Shown: positions 1 through 8,519 of the stretch, piece after piece
Layout: every line of letters starts with the position of its first letter
Position numbering within the stretch: the stretch's first letter is position 1
NCBI RefSeq assembly: GCF_016406085.1
Contig: NZ_JAEHFJ010000012.1
Span: 1-64,000 of the forward strand
Reading direction: 5' to 3'
Length of the DNA: 64,000 nucleotides
From: Aureibaculum flavum
GTDB lineage: Bacteria > Bacteroidota > Bacteroidia > Flavobacteriales > Flavobacteriaceae
Notes under the pieces: generated by a model
What the model was told of the DNA's origin: nothing
What the model saw: only the letters and a program-made list of their open reading frames with translations
Database searches by the model: none
Program-made: the position numbers and the translations under genes

Positions 1-107
1 CTATTAAGTTGGCCAGATTCAATTTCTTCAACCAATTGAAGCTTGAAAGAAAGCGAATAATCTTTTTGGCTACGCTTGACGTAACCCGTCTTTGCTATTG
101 TTTTCAT
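1..107 (-). CDS. IS3-family transposase OrfA, N-terminal part (cut by window edge)
   Basis: Reading the minus strand from an ATG at 107 gives 35 codons that run off the left edge. The basic start followed by SFKLQLVEEIESGQLN matches the first helix-turn-helix of IS3-family OrfA proteins, which bind the element's ends; the catalytic OrfB would lie outside the window. The ATG sits about 40 bases inside the putative element end at 148, as expected for IS3 members. The family call rests only on the N-terminus, so the IS subgroup cannot be assigned and it cannot be said whether the element is intact. Confidence 0.7.
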   Translation of the reverse strand, partial: MKTIAKTGYVKRSQKDYSLSFKLQLVEEIESGQLN

Positions 108-148
108 TACACTATAGTTTTAGTGTATCGCTATTTCAGGACGGGACA
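1..148 (-). mobile_element. IS3-family insertion sequence, one end
   Basis: The element's outer end is placed at 148. On the minus strand the sequence starts TGTCCCGTCCTGAAATAGCG and leads into orfA after a small hairpin (ACACTA/TAGTGT, about 109-126). TG...CA ends are typical of IS3 members. Immediately outside, the bases ttttttaaac resemble, but are not identical to, the ttttttatac that precedes the other repeat copies. The element therefore appears to have inserted inside one unit of the 453-bp repeat array. The exact boundary and target duplication need the other end of the element. Confidence 0.6.
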
Positions 149-158
149 TTTTTTAAAC

Positions 159-182
159 AAAAAAACCCCACGCTACGTGGGG
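159..182 (-). terminator. Rho-independent terminator, repeat copy 1
   Basis: CCCCACG-cta-CGTGGGG stem at 166-182, followed on the minus strand by seven T residues (165-159). It stands about 30 bases after the stop codon of the small minus-strand ORF. Confidence 0.75.
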
Positions 183-209
183 TTGATTTCTTCTAACTAA
201 ACTATCAAC

Positions 210-344
210 TTAAACTAATTTTTGTCTTAATTCTGGGGAGAAAGGAGACATGAGTCTATCGGTCAAATTATTGTCTTTTTCATAGCAATTTTCCCGTTTT
301 CGACTGAAGCGTTGTTTGTAACGCTGCTTCGAATATGAAACAAT
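210..344 (-). CDS. Possible small basic protein, repeat copy 1
   Basis: An open frame of about 44 codons ends in TAA at 212-210 just before the hairpin. Its product would be rich in Arg and Lys and end in MSPFSPELRQKLV. No ATG starts the frame; ATT at 344 or another unusual codon would have to serve, or only the last 13 residues from an internal ATG are made. Support comes from copy 3, where all differences inside this frame are synonymous. No family recognised; it could also be the 3' part of a decayed gene or a non-coding RNA. Confidence 0.3.
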   Translation of the reverse strand: MVSYSKQRYKQRFSRKRENCYEKDNNLTDRLMSPFSPELRQKLV

Positions 345-611
345 TAGCTTTGAGAAATTCCCCCTAAAAAAGTAAATAAAATGTTTTAAAAATTATAACA
401 AACTGATAAACAGTATATAAAAATATAATTAATTTTAGTTGTTATTTTGAAAAGTGATTTTACCACCAATTTTATTTGCTGTCGATTACAAAACAGATTC
501 GTATTTAATTTTTCTTTTGCATATTAAATTCATTTCTATTTTGTTACTACATATAATTATTAATTCTGAATTGGGAAGTTTTCTTTACAGGTAAACGGAG
601 GTTTTTTATAC

Positions 612-635
612 AAAAAAACCCCACGCTACGTGGGG
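612..635 (-). terminator. Rho-independent terminator, repeat copy 2
   Basis: Same hairpin and T-tract as copy 1, 453 bases further on. Confidence 0.75.
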
Positions 636-662
636 TTGATTTCTTCTAACTAAACTATCAAC

Positions 663-797
663 TTAAACTAATTTTTGTCTTAATTCTGGGGAGAAAGGAG
701 ACATGAGTCTATCGGTCAAATTATTGTCTTTTTCATAGCAATTTTCCCGTTTTCGACTGAAGCGTTGTTTGTAACGCTGCTTCGAATATGAAACAAT
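663..797 (-). CDS. Possible small basic protein, repeat copy 2
   Basis: Identical to the frame in copy 1. The same reservations about the start codon apply. Confidence 0.3.
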   Translation of the reverse strand: MVSYSKQRYKQRFSRKRENCYEKDNNLTDRLMSPFSPELRQKLV

Positions 798-1064
798 TAG
801 CTTTGAGAAATTCCCCCTAAAAAAGTAAATAAAATGTTTTAAAAATTATAACAAACTGATAAACAGTATATAAAAATATAATTAATTTTAGTTGTTATTT
901 TGAAAAGTGATTTTACCACCAATTTTATTTGCTGTCGATTACAAAACAGATTCGTATTTAATTTTTCTTTTGCATATTAAATTCATTTCTATTTTGTTAC
1001 TACATATAATTATTAATTCTGAATTGGGAAGTTTTCTTTACAGGTAAACGGAGGTTTTTTATAC

Positions 1065-1088
1065 AAAAAAACCCCACGCTACGTGGGG
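1065..1088 (-). terminator. Rho-independent terminator, repeat copy 3
   Basis: Same hairpin and T-tract. It is conserved although the bases just outside it (1089-1098) have changed in this copy. Confidence 0.75.
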
Positions 1089-1115
1089 TTTATTTTTTCT
1101 AACTAAACTATCAAC

Positions 1116-1250
1116 TTAAACTAATTTTTGTCTTAATTCTGGGGAGAAAGGAGACATGAGTCTATCGGTTAAATTATTGTCTTTTTCATAGCAATTTTCC
1201 CGTTTTCGACTGAAGCGTTGTTTATAACGTTGCTTCGAATATGAAACAAT
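1116..1250 (-). CDS. Possible small basic protein, repeat copy 3
   Basis: Same protein as copies 1 and 2 in spite of four base changes (CTA/TTA, CAG/CAA, TAC/TAT, TTG/TTA). Just upstream, the AAG of copies 1-2 has become a TAG stop, which bounds the frame and argues that any start lies within the last ~44 codons. Confidence 0.3.
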   Translation of the reverse strand: MVSYSKQRYKQRFSRKRENCYEKDNNLTDRLMSPFSPELRQKLV

Positions 1251-1409
1251 TAACTACGAGAAATTCCCCCTAAAAAAGGAAAATAATTATTAAATAGATT
1301 CTAATCTACTGGTGTTTAGAGTTATAAATATCTTATTGTTCTTTAGCAAAGATAAATCACACCAACATCATGATTGATGTAAAATGTATTGAATATCATA
1401 CAGTTCAGT

Positions 1410-2845
1410 TTAAGATTTAATTATTTTATAAGTTGCTTTATTACCATTTTCATCCTTAATTTTCAGATAATAAACCGCACTTTTAAGTCCTGAAATATCT
1501 AGAATCTCTCTGTTAGGGTTGTAACTATTTAATTTTTGTCCTAATAGGTTGTAAATTTCGATACTTGTAATATCTATACCATTATTTGAAACTGTAAGGT
1601 TGTCTTTAGCAGGGTTGGGATATACTTTTAAGCTCTGTTTTATGAATGAATCATCTACGGCAAGTATGCTACTAAATTTTGTATCAATCAAGTCCCACAA
1701 TTCACTTCTATTACCATCATAATTCAACGCCCATATACCTATGCCCCCTAAGTTTTTACTTAAAGCTAAGCTATATTTTAAATCTAAACTTTGCTCATTG
1801 TCAGCCCAAACTTGATGCCAGTCACCGGATGACTGCCACGCATAATATGGTGTTTGTGAGCTTGCGTTCCAAACATCGCCACCATGATTATCAGATTCTA
1901 TGACAGTATCTTGGTAGAAAGTGGAACCTTCATATGATGTTATTGAAGAGCCTGCAGAACTCGAAGATGTTTTATAGTGCTTGCCGTAATAAGGAACTGC
2001 AAGTACTATTTTTTCAGGGTAATTAGCTATGGCTTCACCGTAGTCATTAGTAAGCGATTTAGTTACGCTAATACCTCCACTGGGATGTGTTAAAGGAGCT
2101 ACCGCAGCAGTATATGAACTCCAGACCCATTATAGTCATAAGCCATAACTATGAGCTGATCTACAGCTTCGGCCAAATCATTAAGTTCCCAACCGCTCCA
2201 ATTGACAGCCGGTGCGTCAAAAGAAACTTCTTTTCCGGGTAAATTTGTATGGATGTAGTCTGTTAAATCGGCCATAAAGGTATTTATAAGAGAACCCCTA
2301 TCCGCAGAGTCTAAGCCTTCAAAATCAATATTTACACCATCTAATTGGTACGTTGTTATTGTGTTTTTTATAGCAGTAAATAATGCTGTTTTAGAAGTCG
2401 AGTTCGTAAGTAATGTATGAATTTGAGAACTGTTAAAATTAGTAACAGCCATAATAACTTTTACACCTTCAGTATGTGCTGCATTAATAACATTTGTCCA
2501 TGGCCAGCCTGAAGGGTTTGTAATTGTACCTGAAGCGGAAGCTTTAAAATCAAATGCCGCGATATGTGTAAGTAAATCATATTGAAGGTTGTCATGGGCT
2601 CCACTAGAATATTCCCAATAGGGTAGAAATCCAAATATTATTTTAGATAGGTTTGTAGATTTTTTTGTTTGAAGCGGGATTATATCTACTCCGTTTGGAT
2701 TGTAAGAAGATTTTAATATTTTAGTATATCCAAATTCTTCACTATGTTGTTGATGGGTTGATTTTCTATCAATTTCTTGACTAAAACTTAAGGTAAATAC
2801 TAGTAATGAAAGGGAAGTTAGTAATGTTTTTTTCATGGGGTTCAT
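1410..2845 (-). pseudogene. Glycoside hydrolase family 18 (chitinase-like) with T9SS sorting domain, frameshifted
   Basis: The 5' frame (2845-2099) encodes a signal peptide, a GH18 barrel with the active-site stretch DGVNIDFE (residues 169-176, catalytic Glu 176) and MAYDYNG. The frame is lost at about 2121-2127. Reading on in the next frame gives WSSYTAAVAPLTHPSGG and a full GH18 second half ending GIGIWALNYDG, then a type A T9SS C-terminal sorting domain (VYPNPAKDNL) to the stop at 1410. One missing base in GGGTCTGGAG explains everything; repaired length is about 479 residues. GH18 enzymes hydrolyse chitin or peptidoglycan-type beta-1,4 glycans; the T9SS tail would export and anchor it. The shift may be a real mutation or an assembly error. 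The start overlaps the upstream gene by ATGA; an ATG at 2836 is equally possible. Confidence 0.9.
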
Positions 2846-3189
2846 TCTTTTTTTATGAGTAAATAATAATTGTTTTCTAATGGTAAATAACCTTGGTCAT
2901 ATATATAAAAATAGGTGTTTCCAGTTTTTGTAGTGTAGATTGATGTGAAAAAGGTAAAATCAAAATTGTGATTCAATAATTTTGCTCGGGTTACTTTTGT
3001 TTTACCTGTTGTATTAAGATCTGAAAGTGTTTTGTAATTTTTTCTTAAGCGATTATTGGTGTTTCTAATTAGGTTTTTACTATCTCTGTTTACTTTATTA
3101 TTAAAAGCATTACGACAATAATCAGAACAAAACTTTTTATCTTGACGGCCAATAATTTTTGATCCACATTCGGGGCATAATTTTTCCAT
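2842..3189 (-). CDS. Small zinc-ribbon protein of unknown function
   Basis: 115 residues. The N-terminus has CPECGSK and, 13 residues on, FCSDYCRNAF, a four-cysteine zinc ribbon of the DUF2116 type seen in many Bacteroidota proteins. The remainder is basic, then ends in an aromatic-rich stretch (TGNTYFYIYDQGYLPL) like the tail of flavobacterial homologues. It overlaps the chitinase gene downstream by four bases (ATGA), so the two are probably co-translated. Predicted cytoplasmic; nucleic-acid or protein binding through the ribbon is an inference only. Confidence 0.75.
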   Translation of the reverse strand: MEKLCPECGSKIIGRQDKKFCSDYCRNAFNNKVNRDSKNLIRNTNNRLRKNYKTLSDLNTTGKTKVTRAKLLNHNFDFTFFTSIYTTKTGNTYFYIYDQGYLPLENNYYLLIKKE

Positions 3190-3192
3190 AGA

Positions 3193-3915
3193 TTATTGTT
3201 GTTTATATTTCTCATTTTCATAAGTCAGGGTAACTTTTTCAGTTTGCACAGAAGTTACCTTGTCTTCACATTCACCTTTGCTTTCCTCATACACAACAGT
3301 TTTGTTGGTAATGTCAACAACGATATCTAAGAAGCCATTAGTTGCGTTTTTAGATATTGAAAATTGTCTGCTTTCAATTTCAAATTTTCCATAACACTTC
3401 ATGTCGGTTTCGCCTATCGATTCATAGATAGGGTAGTTTTTTAAAATATTTTTTAATTCTTTGCCCTGACTGATAAATAATGAAATTGATTTTGCATAGT
3501 AGGGATTCGGTTGCGACATGCTTCTTTCATGTAAAACAACACCAAATGCGTTTGTGTTTTTATTAATTAAATGCGAAGTTGTGTCAATACTAATGTCATA
3601 AATAAAAATCGCGTCAGACTGCCAACCACTTGTTTCGTAACTTTCAAAAAATAAACTTTTAATTTCTTTCGTTTTGTTGTTGACTAAAACGACATAACTA
3701 TCTAACGCTGTAAAATCTTCTTCTAGTTTTCCTATTTTGGGTATTACAATAACCGTTTCATCTGTATTGTAAGGTAATTGCATTTCGGCGAAGGAACCAT
3801 CACAATCTTCTACATTAATATTTAATTGATTCATCACATTTAATGTTAAATCAGATAATTGTGCAAAGGAAATTTGGCAGCAAAAAGCAAAAAATAGAAT
3901 ACTTTTAAAATTCAT
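3193..3915 (-). CDS. Secreted protein of unknown function
   Basis: The product has a Sec signal peptide (MNFKSILFFAFCCQISFAQ) when started at the ATG at 3915; the frame is open up to 3945, but those ten extra residues would spoil the signal. The mature ~220 residues carry no motif I recognise. It lies three bases upstream of the zinc-ribbon gene and reads in the same direction, so the three genes 3915-1410 may be one transcript. Confidence 0.7.
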   Translation of the reverse strand: MNFKSILFFAFCCQISFAQLSDLTLNVMNQLNINVEDCDGSFAEMQLPYNTDETVIVIPKIGKLEEDFTALDSYVVLVNNKTKEIKSLFFESYETSGWQSDAIFIYDISIDTTSHLINKNTNAFGVVLHERSMSQPNPYYAKSISLFISQGKELKNILKNYPIYESIGETDMKCYGKFEIESRQFSISKNATNGFLDIVVDITNKTVVYEESKGECEDKVTSVQTEKVTLTYENEKYKQQ

Positions 3916-4070
3916 GGTCATCATTATATATAATGCAATATACAATTTATCCGTTTACATTCAGTTAAGCCTTGATTAAATACACTAGTAAGTAATCTTT
4001 CAATACTTAATAATATTTTAAGTAGATGTTCTATTTTTCAGTAATTTAGCTTAGTTAATTACGTACTATA

Positions 4071-5132
4071 ATGGATTTAAAAGATGGTGTAAAAACATCG
4101 GAAAATAAAGTATCCTCTGAAGCTTATAAGCTATGTGAATTTGTTAAAGATAAAAGCAATTCATTGATAGATCGATTAGAAAGTTTCGAAGATATTATTA
4201 ATTTGGAATCTGGAGATACAGGTTTGAATAGAGCAAAAACGCTGGAACGTGAGTTTGATATTCGTCAATTGTATATTAAATATGAAGGAGATAATCCAAC
4301 AGGTACTCAAAAAGATCGCATAGCTTTTGCTCAAGTTTATGATGCATTGCGTAGAGAGTTTGATGTAATTTCTTTAGCTACTTGTGGTAATTATGGTGTA
4401 GCAATGGCATTAGCTTCAAATCTTGCTGGCATTAAATGTAAAATTTATATACCAGAAACCTATCATACTGATCGGATTGTTGAAATGGAGTCACTCAATG
4501 CAGAAATTATACGTTTGCCCGGAAGTTATGAAGATGTTGTTATGAGTAGCACAGAAATTGCTGAAATAAATGGATGGTATGATGCCAACCCAGGAGGCGT
4601 AAATACACCTTTGCAAATTTCAGCCTATTCACAAATCGCTTTTGAAATTGTTGAAGAATTAGGTGATGCACCTATGTGTTGTGCTGCCCCGGTTTCTAAC
4701 GGCACTTTGTTTGCTGGTATCTATCGCGGATTTGTAAGTCTTTACAAAAGAGGGAAAACCTCTCGAATTCCTAAAATGATTGCCGGATCTTCTTCTGGTA
4801 AAAATCCTATTGTACAATCTTTTAAACAAGGCTTAGATTATTGTAAAGATTTAAACCCTGAAGCTATAAAAGAAACAAAATACAATGAACCCTTAATTAA
4901 TTGGCACAGTTTTGATGGTGAAGAGGCGTTATATGCCTTACAACAATCGGAAGGTGAGGCATTCAATATTAGCGATAAAAAAATGAAAGAAATGTGTTCG
5001 TTTTTATTGAAAAAAGAAGGGATAAAAATATTGCCAGCGGCTACAGCAGGTCTTATTGCCTTGTTAGAATTAGATGAAAAATTAAACTTTAAACCTGATA
5101 GATTTGTGGCAGTTATCACTGCAAAATTTTAA
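4071..5132 (+). CDS. Threonine-synthase-like PLP-dependent enzyme (fold type II)
   Basis: 353 residues. Signatures of the tryptophan-synthase-beta/threonine-synthase fold are visible: the PLP lysine in GTQKDR (Lys81), the substrate loop TCGNYG (about residue 110) and a glycine-rich phosphate-binding segment VSNGTLFAG. Such enzymes carry out beta- or gamma-eliminations, replacements or racemisation of amino acids. True threonine synthase normally sits with thrA/thrB; here the next gene, 17 bases on, is DUF1611 (DgcN-like) and then a DgcA-like epimerase, so a role in D-amino-acid metabolism is more likely. The substrate cannot be read from the sequence. Confidence 0.75.
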   Translation: MDLKDGVKTSENKVSSEAYKLCEFVKDKSNSLIDRLESFEDIINLESGDTGLNRAKTLEREFDIRQLYIKYEGDNPTGTQKDRIAFAQVYDALRREFDVISLATCGNYGVAMALASNLAGIKCKIYIPETYHTDRIVEMESLNAEIIRLPGSYEDVVMSSTEIAEINGWYDANPGGVNTPLQISAYSQIAFEIVEELGDAPMCCAAPVSNGTLFAGIYRGFVSLYKRGKTSRIPKMIAGSSSGKNPIVQSFKQGLDYCKDLNPEAIKETKYNEPLINWHSFDGEEALYALQQSEGEAFNISDKKMKEMCSFLLKKEGIKILPAATAGLIALLELDEKLNFKPDRFVAVITAKF

Positions 5133-5149
5133 AATAAAATTAGTTAAAG

Positions 5150-6220
5150 ATGAAAAATTCAATTGATGGAAAAGCATTAGTTTATTGTGACGATGCTTTT
5201 AATACGCCTAACGGAAAAACGGCTCACGGATTAGTTCGTTTTACCGAACGATACGACGTTGTTGGTGTTATTGATGGTAATTATGCTGGGCAAGATGCTG
5301 GACAAGTATTGGATGGAAAGGCAAATAATATACCAATTTTTAAAAGTATTGAAAGTGCTGTAAAGAAGCTGACAGAAACGAATAATACACCTAGATCTTT
5401 GGTTATTGGGTTGGCTCCTGATGGAGGTCGTTTGCCAGTTCAGGCTAAAGATACTATTAAAAAAGCCTTAGAAATGGGGTGGAACGTTGATAGTGGATTA
5501 CATGATTTTCTAACAAATGATAAAGTGCTAACAAAGTTAGCTGCTGAAAATAATTGCACTATTAGAGATGTACGTAAAACTCCAGATAGAGATCAACTAC
5601 ATTTTTTTACAGGAGATATAGAAAAAGTTAATTGTTTAAAATTAGCCATTTTAGGTACAGATTCTGCCATTGGAAAACGCACCACAGCTTGGATTATCGT
5701 TCACGCTTTTCGAAAAGCGGGACTAAAATCGGAAATGATAGGAACTGGTCAAACTGCTTGGATGCAAGGGGCGAAGTATTCTATGATTATGGATAGTTGT
5801 ATCAATGATTTTGTCTCTGGAGAAATTGAACACGCAGTAGTCAGTGCCTACAATAATGAAAAGCCTGATGTTATTGTCATTGAAGGTCAAGGAAGTTTAA
5901 TGAATCCTGCCTATCCAGGTGGATTTGAAATTTTGGCTGCCGGAAGACCGGATTATGTTATTTTGCAACATGCTCCTAAACGTGTTGAGTATGATGGATT
6001 TCCTGGATATAAATTGCATTCAATAAAGGAGCAAATAAATGCTATTGAGGTTATTTCAGGTAAAAAAGTAATTGCAATTACTATAAATCATGAAGAAATG
6101 ACAGCAGATGAAATTTTACCTGCTTGCGAAGCAGTAGAAAAAGAAACAGGATTACCAACTTTTGATGTATTAGCTTATGGAGCTGACGAGTTAATTGGCC
6201 TGTTAAAATCTAAATTATAA
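5150..6220 (+). CDS. DUF1611 family protein, DgcN-like (D-glutamate N-acetyltransferase candidate)
   Basis: 356 residues with a Rossmann-like N-terminal part (VVGVIDGNYAGQDAGQVLDG) and a C-terminal P-loop-type domain with GTDSAIGKRTT (around residue 170) and VIEGQGSLMNPAYPGG. This is the DUF1611 pattern. Family members named DgcN are reported to N-acetylate D-glutamate, the first step of a catabolic route whose second step is DgcA. Both neighbours fit that: a PLP enzyme 17 bases upstream and an enolase-superfamily epimerase downstream. Assignment to D-glutamate is by family and context, not by residues seen here. Confidence 0.75.
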   Translation: MKNSIDGKALVYCDDAFNTPNGKTAHGLVRFTERYDVVGVIDGNYAGQDAGQVLDGKANNIPIFKSIESAVKKLTETNNTPRSLVIGLAPDGGRLPVQAKDTIKKALEMGWNVDSGLHDFLTNDKVLTKLAAENNCTIRDVRKTPDRDQLHFFTGDIEKVNCLKLAILGTDSAIGKRTTAWIIVHAFRKAGLKSEMIGTGQTAWMQGAKYSMIMDSCINDFVSGEIEHAVVSAYNNEKPDVIVIEGQGSLMNPAYPGGFEILAAGRPDYVILQHAPKRVEYDGFPGYKLHSIKEQINAIEVISGKKVIAITINHEEMTADEILPACEAVEKETGLPTFDVLAYGADELIGLLKSKL

Positions 6221-6414
6221 TAACCACTGAAGTTGTATACGTTATTTTCCTCTTTATAATTCTATCAAATAATCGTTGAGCGTATAAGGATGAAAGTAAC
6301 GTATAACATTATCAAATTAACACTTGGTCCTATTAGGTGTTTTAAATATTTAGGTCTGCTTCTAATTTTAGTACATCGTTATTAATCAAGCAGTCCGCTT
6401 AGCTTTTAAATAAA
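6221..6414. other. Intergenic region with inverted repeat TATACGTTA/TAACGTATA
   Basis: The nine-base arms lie near 6236 and 6297, about 50 bases apart. A further small hairpin, AACAC...GTGTT, lies near 6319-6342. They could be a protein-binding site or a weak RNA structure before the epimerase gene; no poly-T follows, so it is not a clear terminator. Confidence 0.4.
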
Positions 6415-7476
6415 ATGAAAATTAATAAAATATCTTACCAACGTTTTGATATTAAATTATCAGAACCTTATACCATTGCGTATGAAACCATAAGTAAATC
6501 GGTTAACTTTATTCTAAAAATAGAAACCGAATCCATTTTGGTAGGGTACGGTTGTGCAGCACCAGACCCTGTGGTTACGAATGAAACTCCTGATGCGGTA
6601 GAAGCAGCTATTAATGATATCATCATTCCTTTTTTAAAAGGTAAAAACCCATTTCATTATGCTAAAATACTAGCGGATTTAAAAGTGTTGTTAAAAGAAA
6701 AGTCATCATCCTTGGCAATGGTAGATTTGGCATTGCATGATTTAATCGCCAAAAAAGCCGACGTGCCGTTGTATGAATATTTGGGAGGTTATCGCAATAG
6801 TATTGCGACAAGTATCACTATTGGAATTCTTCCAATACAAGAAACATTGAAACAAGCCAAAGAATTTGTAAAACAAGGGTTTGGTATTATAAAAGTTAAA
6901 GGTGGACTAAATGTGTCAGAAGATATTGAAAAAATGATGCAAATTCATGAAGCTTATCCAAATATTAAATTACGATTTGATGGAAATCAAGGTTATTCTT
7001 TTTCTGAATCTATCGAATTTGTAGAAGGAACTAAAAAAATTGGAATAGAAGTATTTGAACAACCAACATTAGTAGAAAATGAAGAAAAATTAGGTAAAGT
7101 GACCCAAAATGTGCACTTGCCAGTAATGGCTGATGAAAGTTTAAAAACGTTAAAAGATGTCTTTCGTCTCGCTCAAAATGAGCATATAGATATGGTGAAT
7201 ATTAAATTGCAGAAAGTAGGTGGTATTTTAGAAGGGTTGCACATAAATTCTGTGGCTAAATCGGCAAAACTAGAAGCTATGGTGGGTTGTATCGATGAGT
7301 GTGGTTTAGGTATTTCAGCAGGCTTGCATTTTGCTCTTTCTAGACCTAATATTCATTATGCTGACTTAGACGGGCACCTCGACATGATTAACGATCCTTG
7401 TAAAGGTCTGTTTGATTTAAAAGATGGAGTGCTTTATCCTAGTTCTTATCCTGGATTGGGTAATTTAAATCTTTAG
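6415..7476 (+). CDS. Enolase-superfamily epimerase (dipeptide epimerase / DgcA-like)
   Basis: 353 residues of the muconate-lactonising-enzyme subgroup. The capping domain is residues 1-125; the barrel carries the acid/base lysines K160-V-K162, metal ligands Asp189, Glu215 and Asp240, and the opposite base Lys264 (NIKLQKVGG). This set is that of L-Ala-D/L-Glu epimerases and of DgcA, reported to epimerise N-acetyl-D-glutamate. The neighbouring DUF1611 gene favours the DgcA reading; muropeptide recycling is the alternative. It starts 194 bases after the DUF1611 gene, so it may have its own promoter. Confidence 0.85.
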   Translation: MKINKISYQRFDIKLSEPYTIAYETISKSVNFILKIETESILVGYGCAAPDPVVTNETPDAVEAAINDIIIPFLKGKNPFHYAKILADLKVLLKEKSSSLAMVDLALHDLIAKKADVPLYEYLGGYRNSIATSITIGILPIQETLKQAKEFVKQGFGIIKVKGGLNVSEDIEKMMQIHEAYPNIKLRFDGNQGYSFSESIEFVEGTKKIGIEVFEQPTLVENEEKLGKVTQNVHLPVMADESLKTLKDVFRLAQNEHIDMVNIKLQKVGGILEGLHINSVAKSAKLEAMVGCIDECGLGISAGLHFALSRPNIHYADLDGHLDMINDPCKGLFDLKDGVLYPSSYPGLGNLNL

Positions 7477-7555
7477 TATGTTTCAGGTGTTAAGTTTAGT
7501 TTTAGAAGATTGAAATTCAGTAGTTTATTAGTGTTTTTATACTAATCGGTCTGTT

Positions 7556-8197
7556 TTATTTTATATTTTTATTGGCAATAAGCAATGTATTTGAGCCATT
7601 AACTTTTTCTTCAAGGGCAACATCATAGTTTTTACCTTCTAATAATTGCACAATTTTGGCAATTTTATTTCCATCTTTCAATTCCAAAGAAGCATTGCAT
7701 AAAATAGTAGAAGAAGCGTTCATTAAGTTTCTCCAAAATGGGTATTCTAAAAATGGACTGGGCACTTTAGTGTCAATGTATAAATCGATGATTATTAAAT
7801 CGAAATTTTTGGTGTTGAGTTGCATAAAAATTTTGGCGTCATCACAAATAATAGAAAGATTTTTACCTTCTTTAACATCAAACTCTTCATCGGCAATTTT
7901 TATAATTACAGGGTCAATTTCTACGGCTGTAATTTTATGTTGATAATTGAAATCGTTTTGTAAGGTTTTTATTACACTACCACCTCCCATTCCTAAAATA
8001 AGGATTTCTTTACAAGTACTAAGATCAATTTTTTGCAAGCCAATTTTTAATATTTTCTGCAGAGAGCCGTATGAATAGTTGGCATTTGTAGAATTTAGGT
8101 GCTTAATGCCGTTGTACCAAGTAATTTCCAATTCGCCACTAAATTTAGAGGTTATTTTTTTGGTAACTGGGTAAATATAGCTGAAGAGTTTTTTCAT
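7556..8197 (-). CDS. Spermidine-synthase-like methyltransferase-fold protein
   Basis: 213 residues with the SpeE-type Rossmann core: ILILGMGGGSVIKTL (glycine-rich nucleotide loop), AVEIDPVIIKIA, and DLIIIDLY. It lacks the full length and most active-site residues of a true spermidine synthase, like the many short fused-MFS or stand-alone homologues in Bacteroidota. It faces the epimerase gene (convergent, 79 bases apart). Biochemical substrate unknown. Confidence 0.75.
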   Translation of the reverse strand: MKKLFSYIYPVTKKITSKFSGELEITWYNGIKHLNSTNANYSYGSLQKILKIGLQKIDLSTCKEILILGMGGGSVIKTLQNDFNYQHKITAVEIDPVIIKIADEEFDVKEGKNLSIICDDAKIFMQLNTKNFDLIIIDLYIDTKVPSPFLEYPFWRNLMNASSTILCNASLELKDGNKIAKIVQLLEGKNYDVALEEKVNGSNTLLIANKNIK

Positions 8198-8519
8198 TTG
8201 AAAAACAAATTTACGATTAATTTAAAACATTTGTTAATAAAATTTCGACTGCTAAGTCGGTTGTAGATAAATGAAATTTTTGCCAACGTTGTTAGTTTCA
8301 AACAAGTACAAAAGTCAATGTAAATAATAGATTTTTGTCAACTTAATTACGCAAATTAAGTATTGATAGTTAAACGTTTGTAAATCAATATTGTTGAAGT
8401 GATACTAACACAATGTTAATAAAAATTGGAAAAAGATAATCTTGGGTATGTGAAATGAAAGCGATAAAACAGCAATTTTACAGTCCTCAACTTCACGAGT
8501 ATTTTAAAATAAATTTGCC
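8198..8519. other. 322-base intergenic region upstream of nrdB
   Basis: Divergent promoters for the SpeE-like gene and nrdB must lie here. I found no convincing NrdR-box pair. TAATCTTG at about 8438-8445 is a near-match to the -7 box on the plus strand. The small hairpin CGACtgctaaGTCG near 8247 has no T-tract. Nothing else was recognised. Confidence 0.4.

Larger units (their letters stand above)
159..1280. repeat. 453-bp tandem direct repeat, two full copies and one partial
   Basis: Copies begin at 159, 612 and 1065, exactly 453 bases apart. Copies one and two look identical by eye over their full length, which implies a recent duplication. Copy three keeps only the first ~215 bases and carries about ten substitutions before it diverges after ~1280. 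Each copy starts with a GC-rich hairpin followed by a block with a small minus-strand reading frame and ends with an AT-rich stretch. An IS3 element abuts the first copy, so more units may lie beyond the left edge. No known family was recognised. Confidence 0.9.

Noticed and set aside
9-200. Plus-strand frame of 63 residues
   Set aside because: It runs opposite to the IS3 OrfA gene and across the element end; no plausible product.
159-1280. Repeat array as a CRISPR
   Set aside because: The unit is 453 bases with identical contents; there are no short repeats with variable spacers and no cas genes.
4071-5132. Annotation as threonine synthase thrC
   Set aside because: Only 353 residues and no thr genes nearby; the fold matches but the context points to D-amino-acid metabolism.
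8510-8517. TAAATTTG, a perfect -7 box, two bases before the nrdB ATG
   Set aside because: Transcription would begin inside the start codon region, and the N-terminus is needed for the ATP-cone, so this is probably chance in AT-rich DNA.
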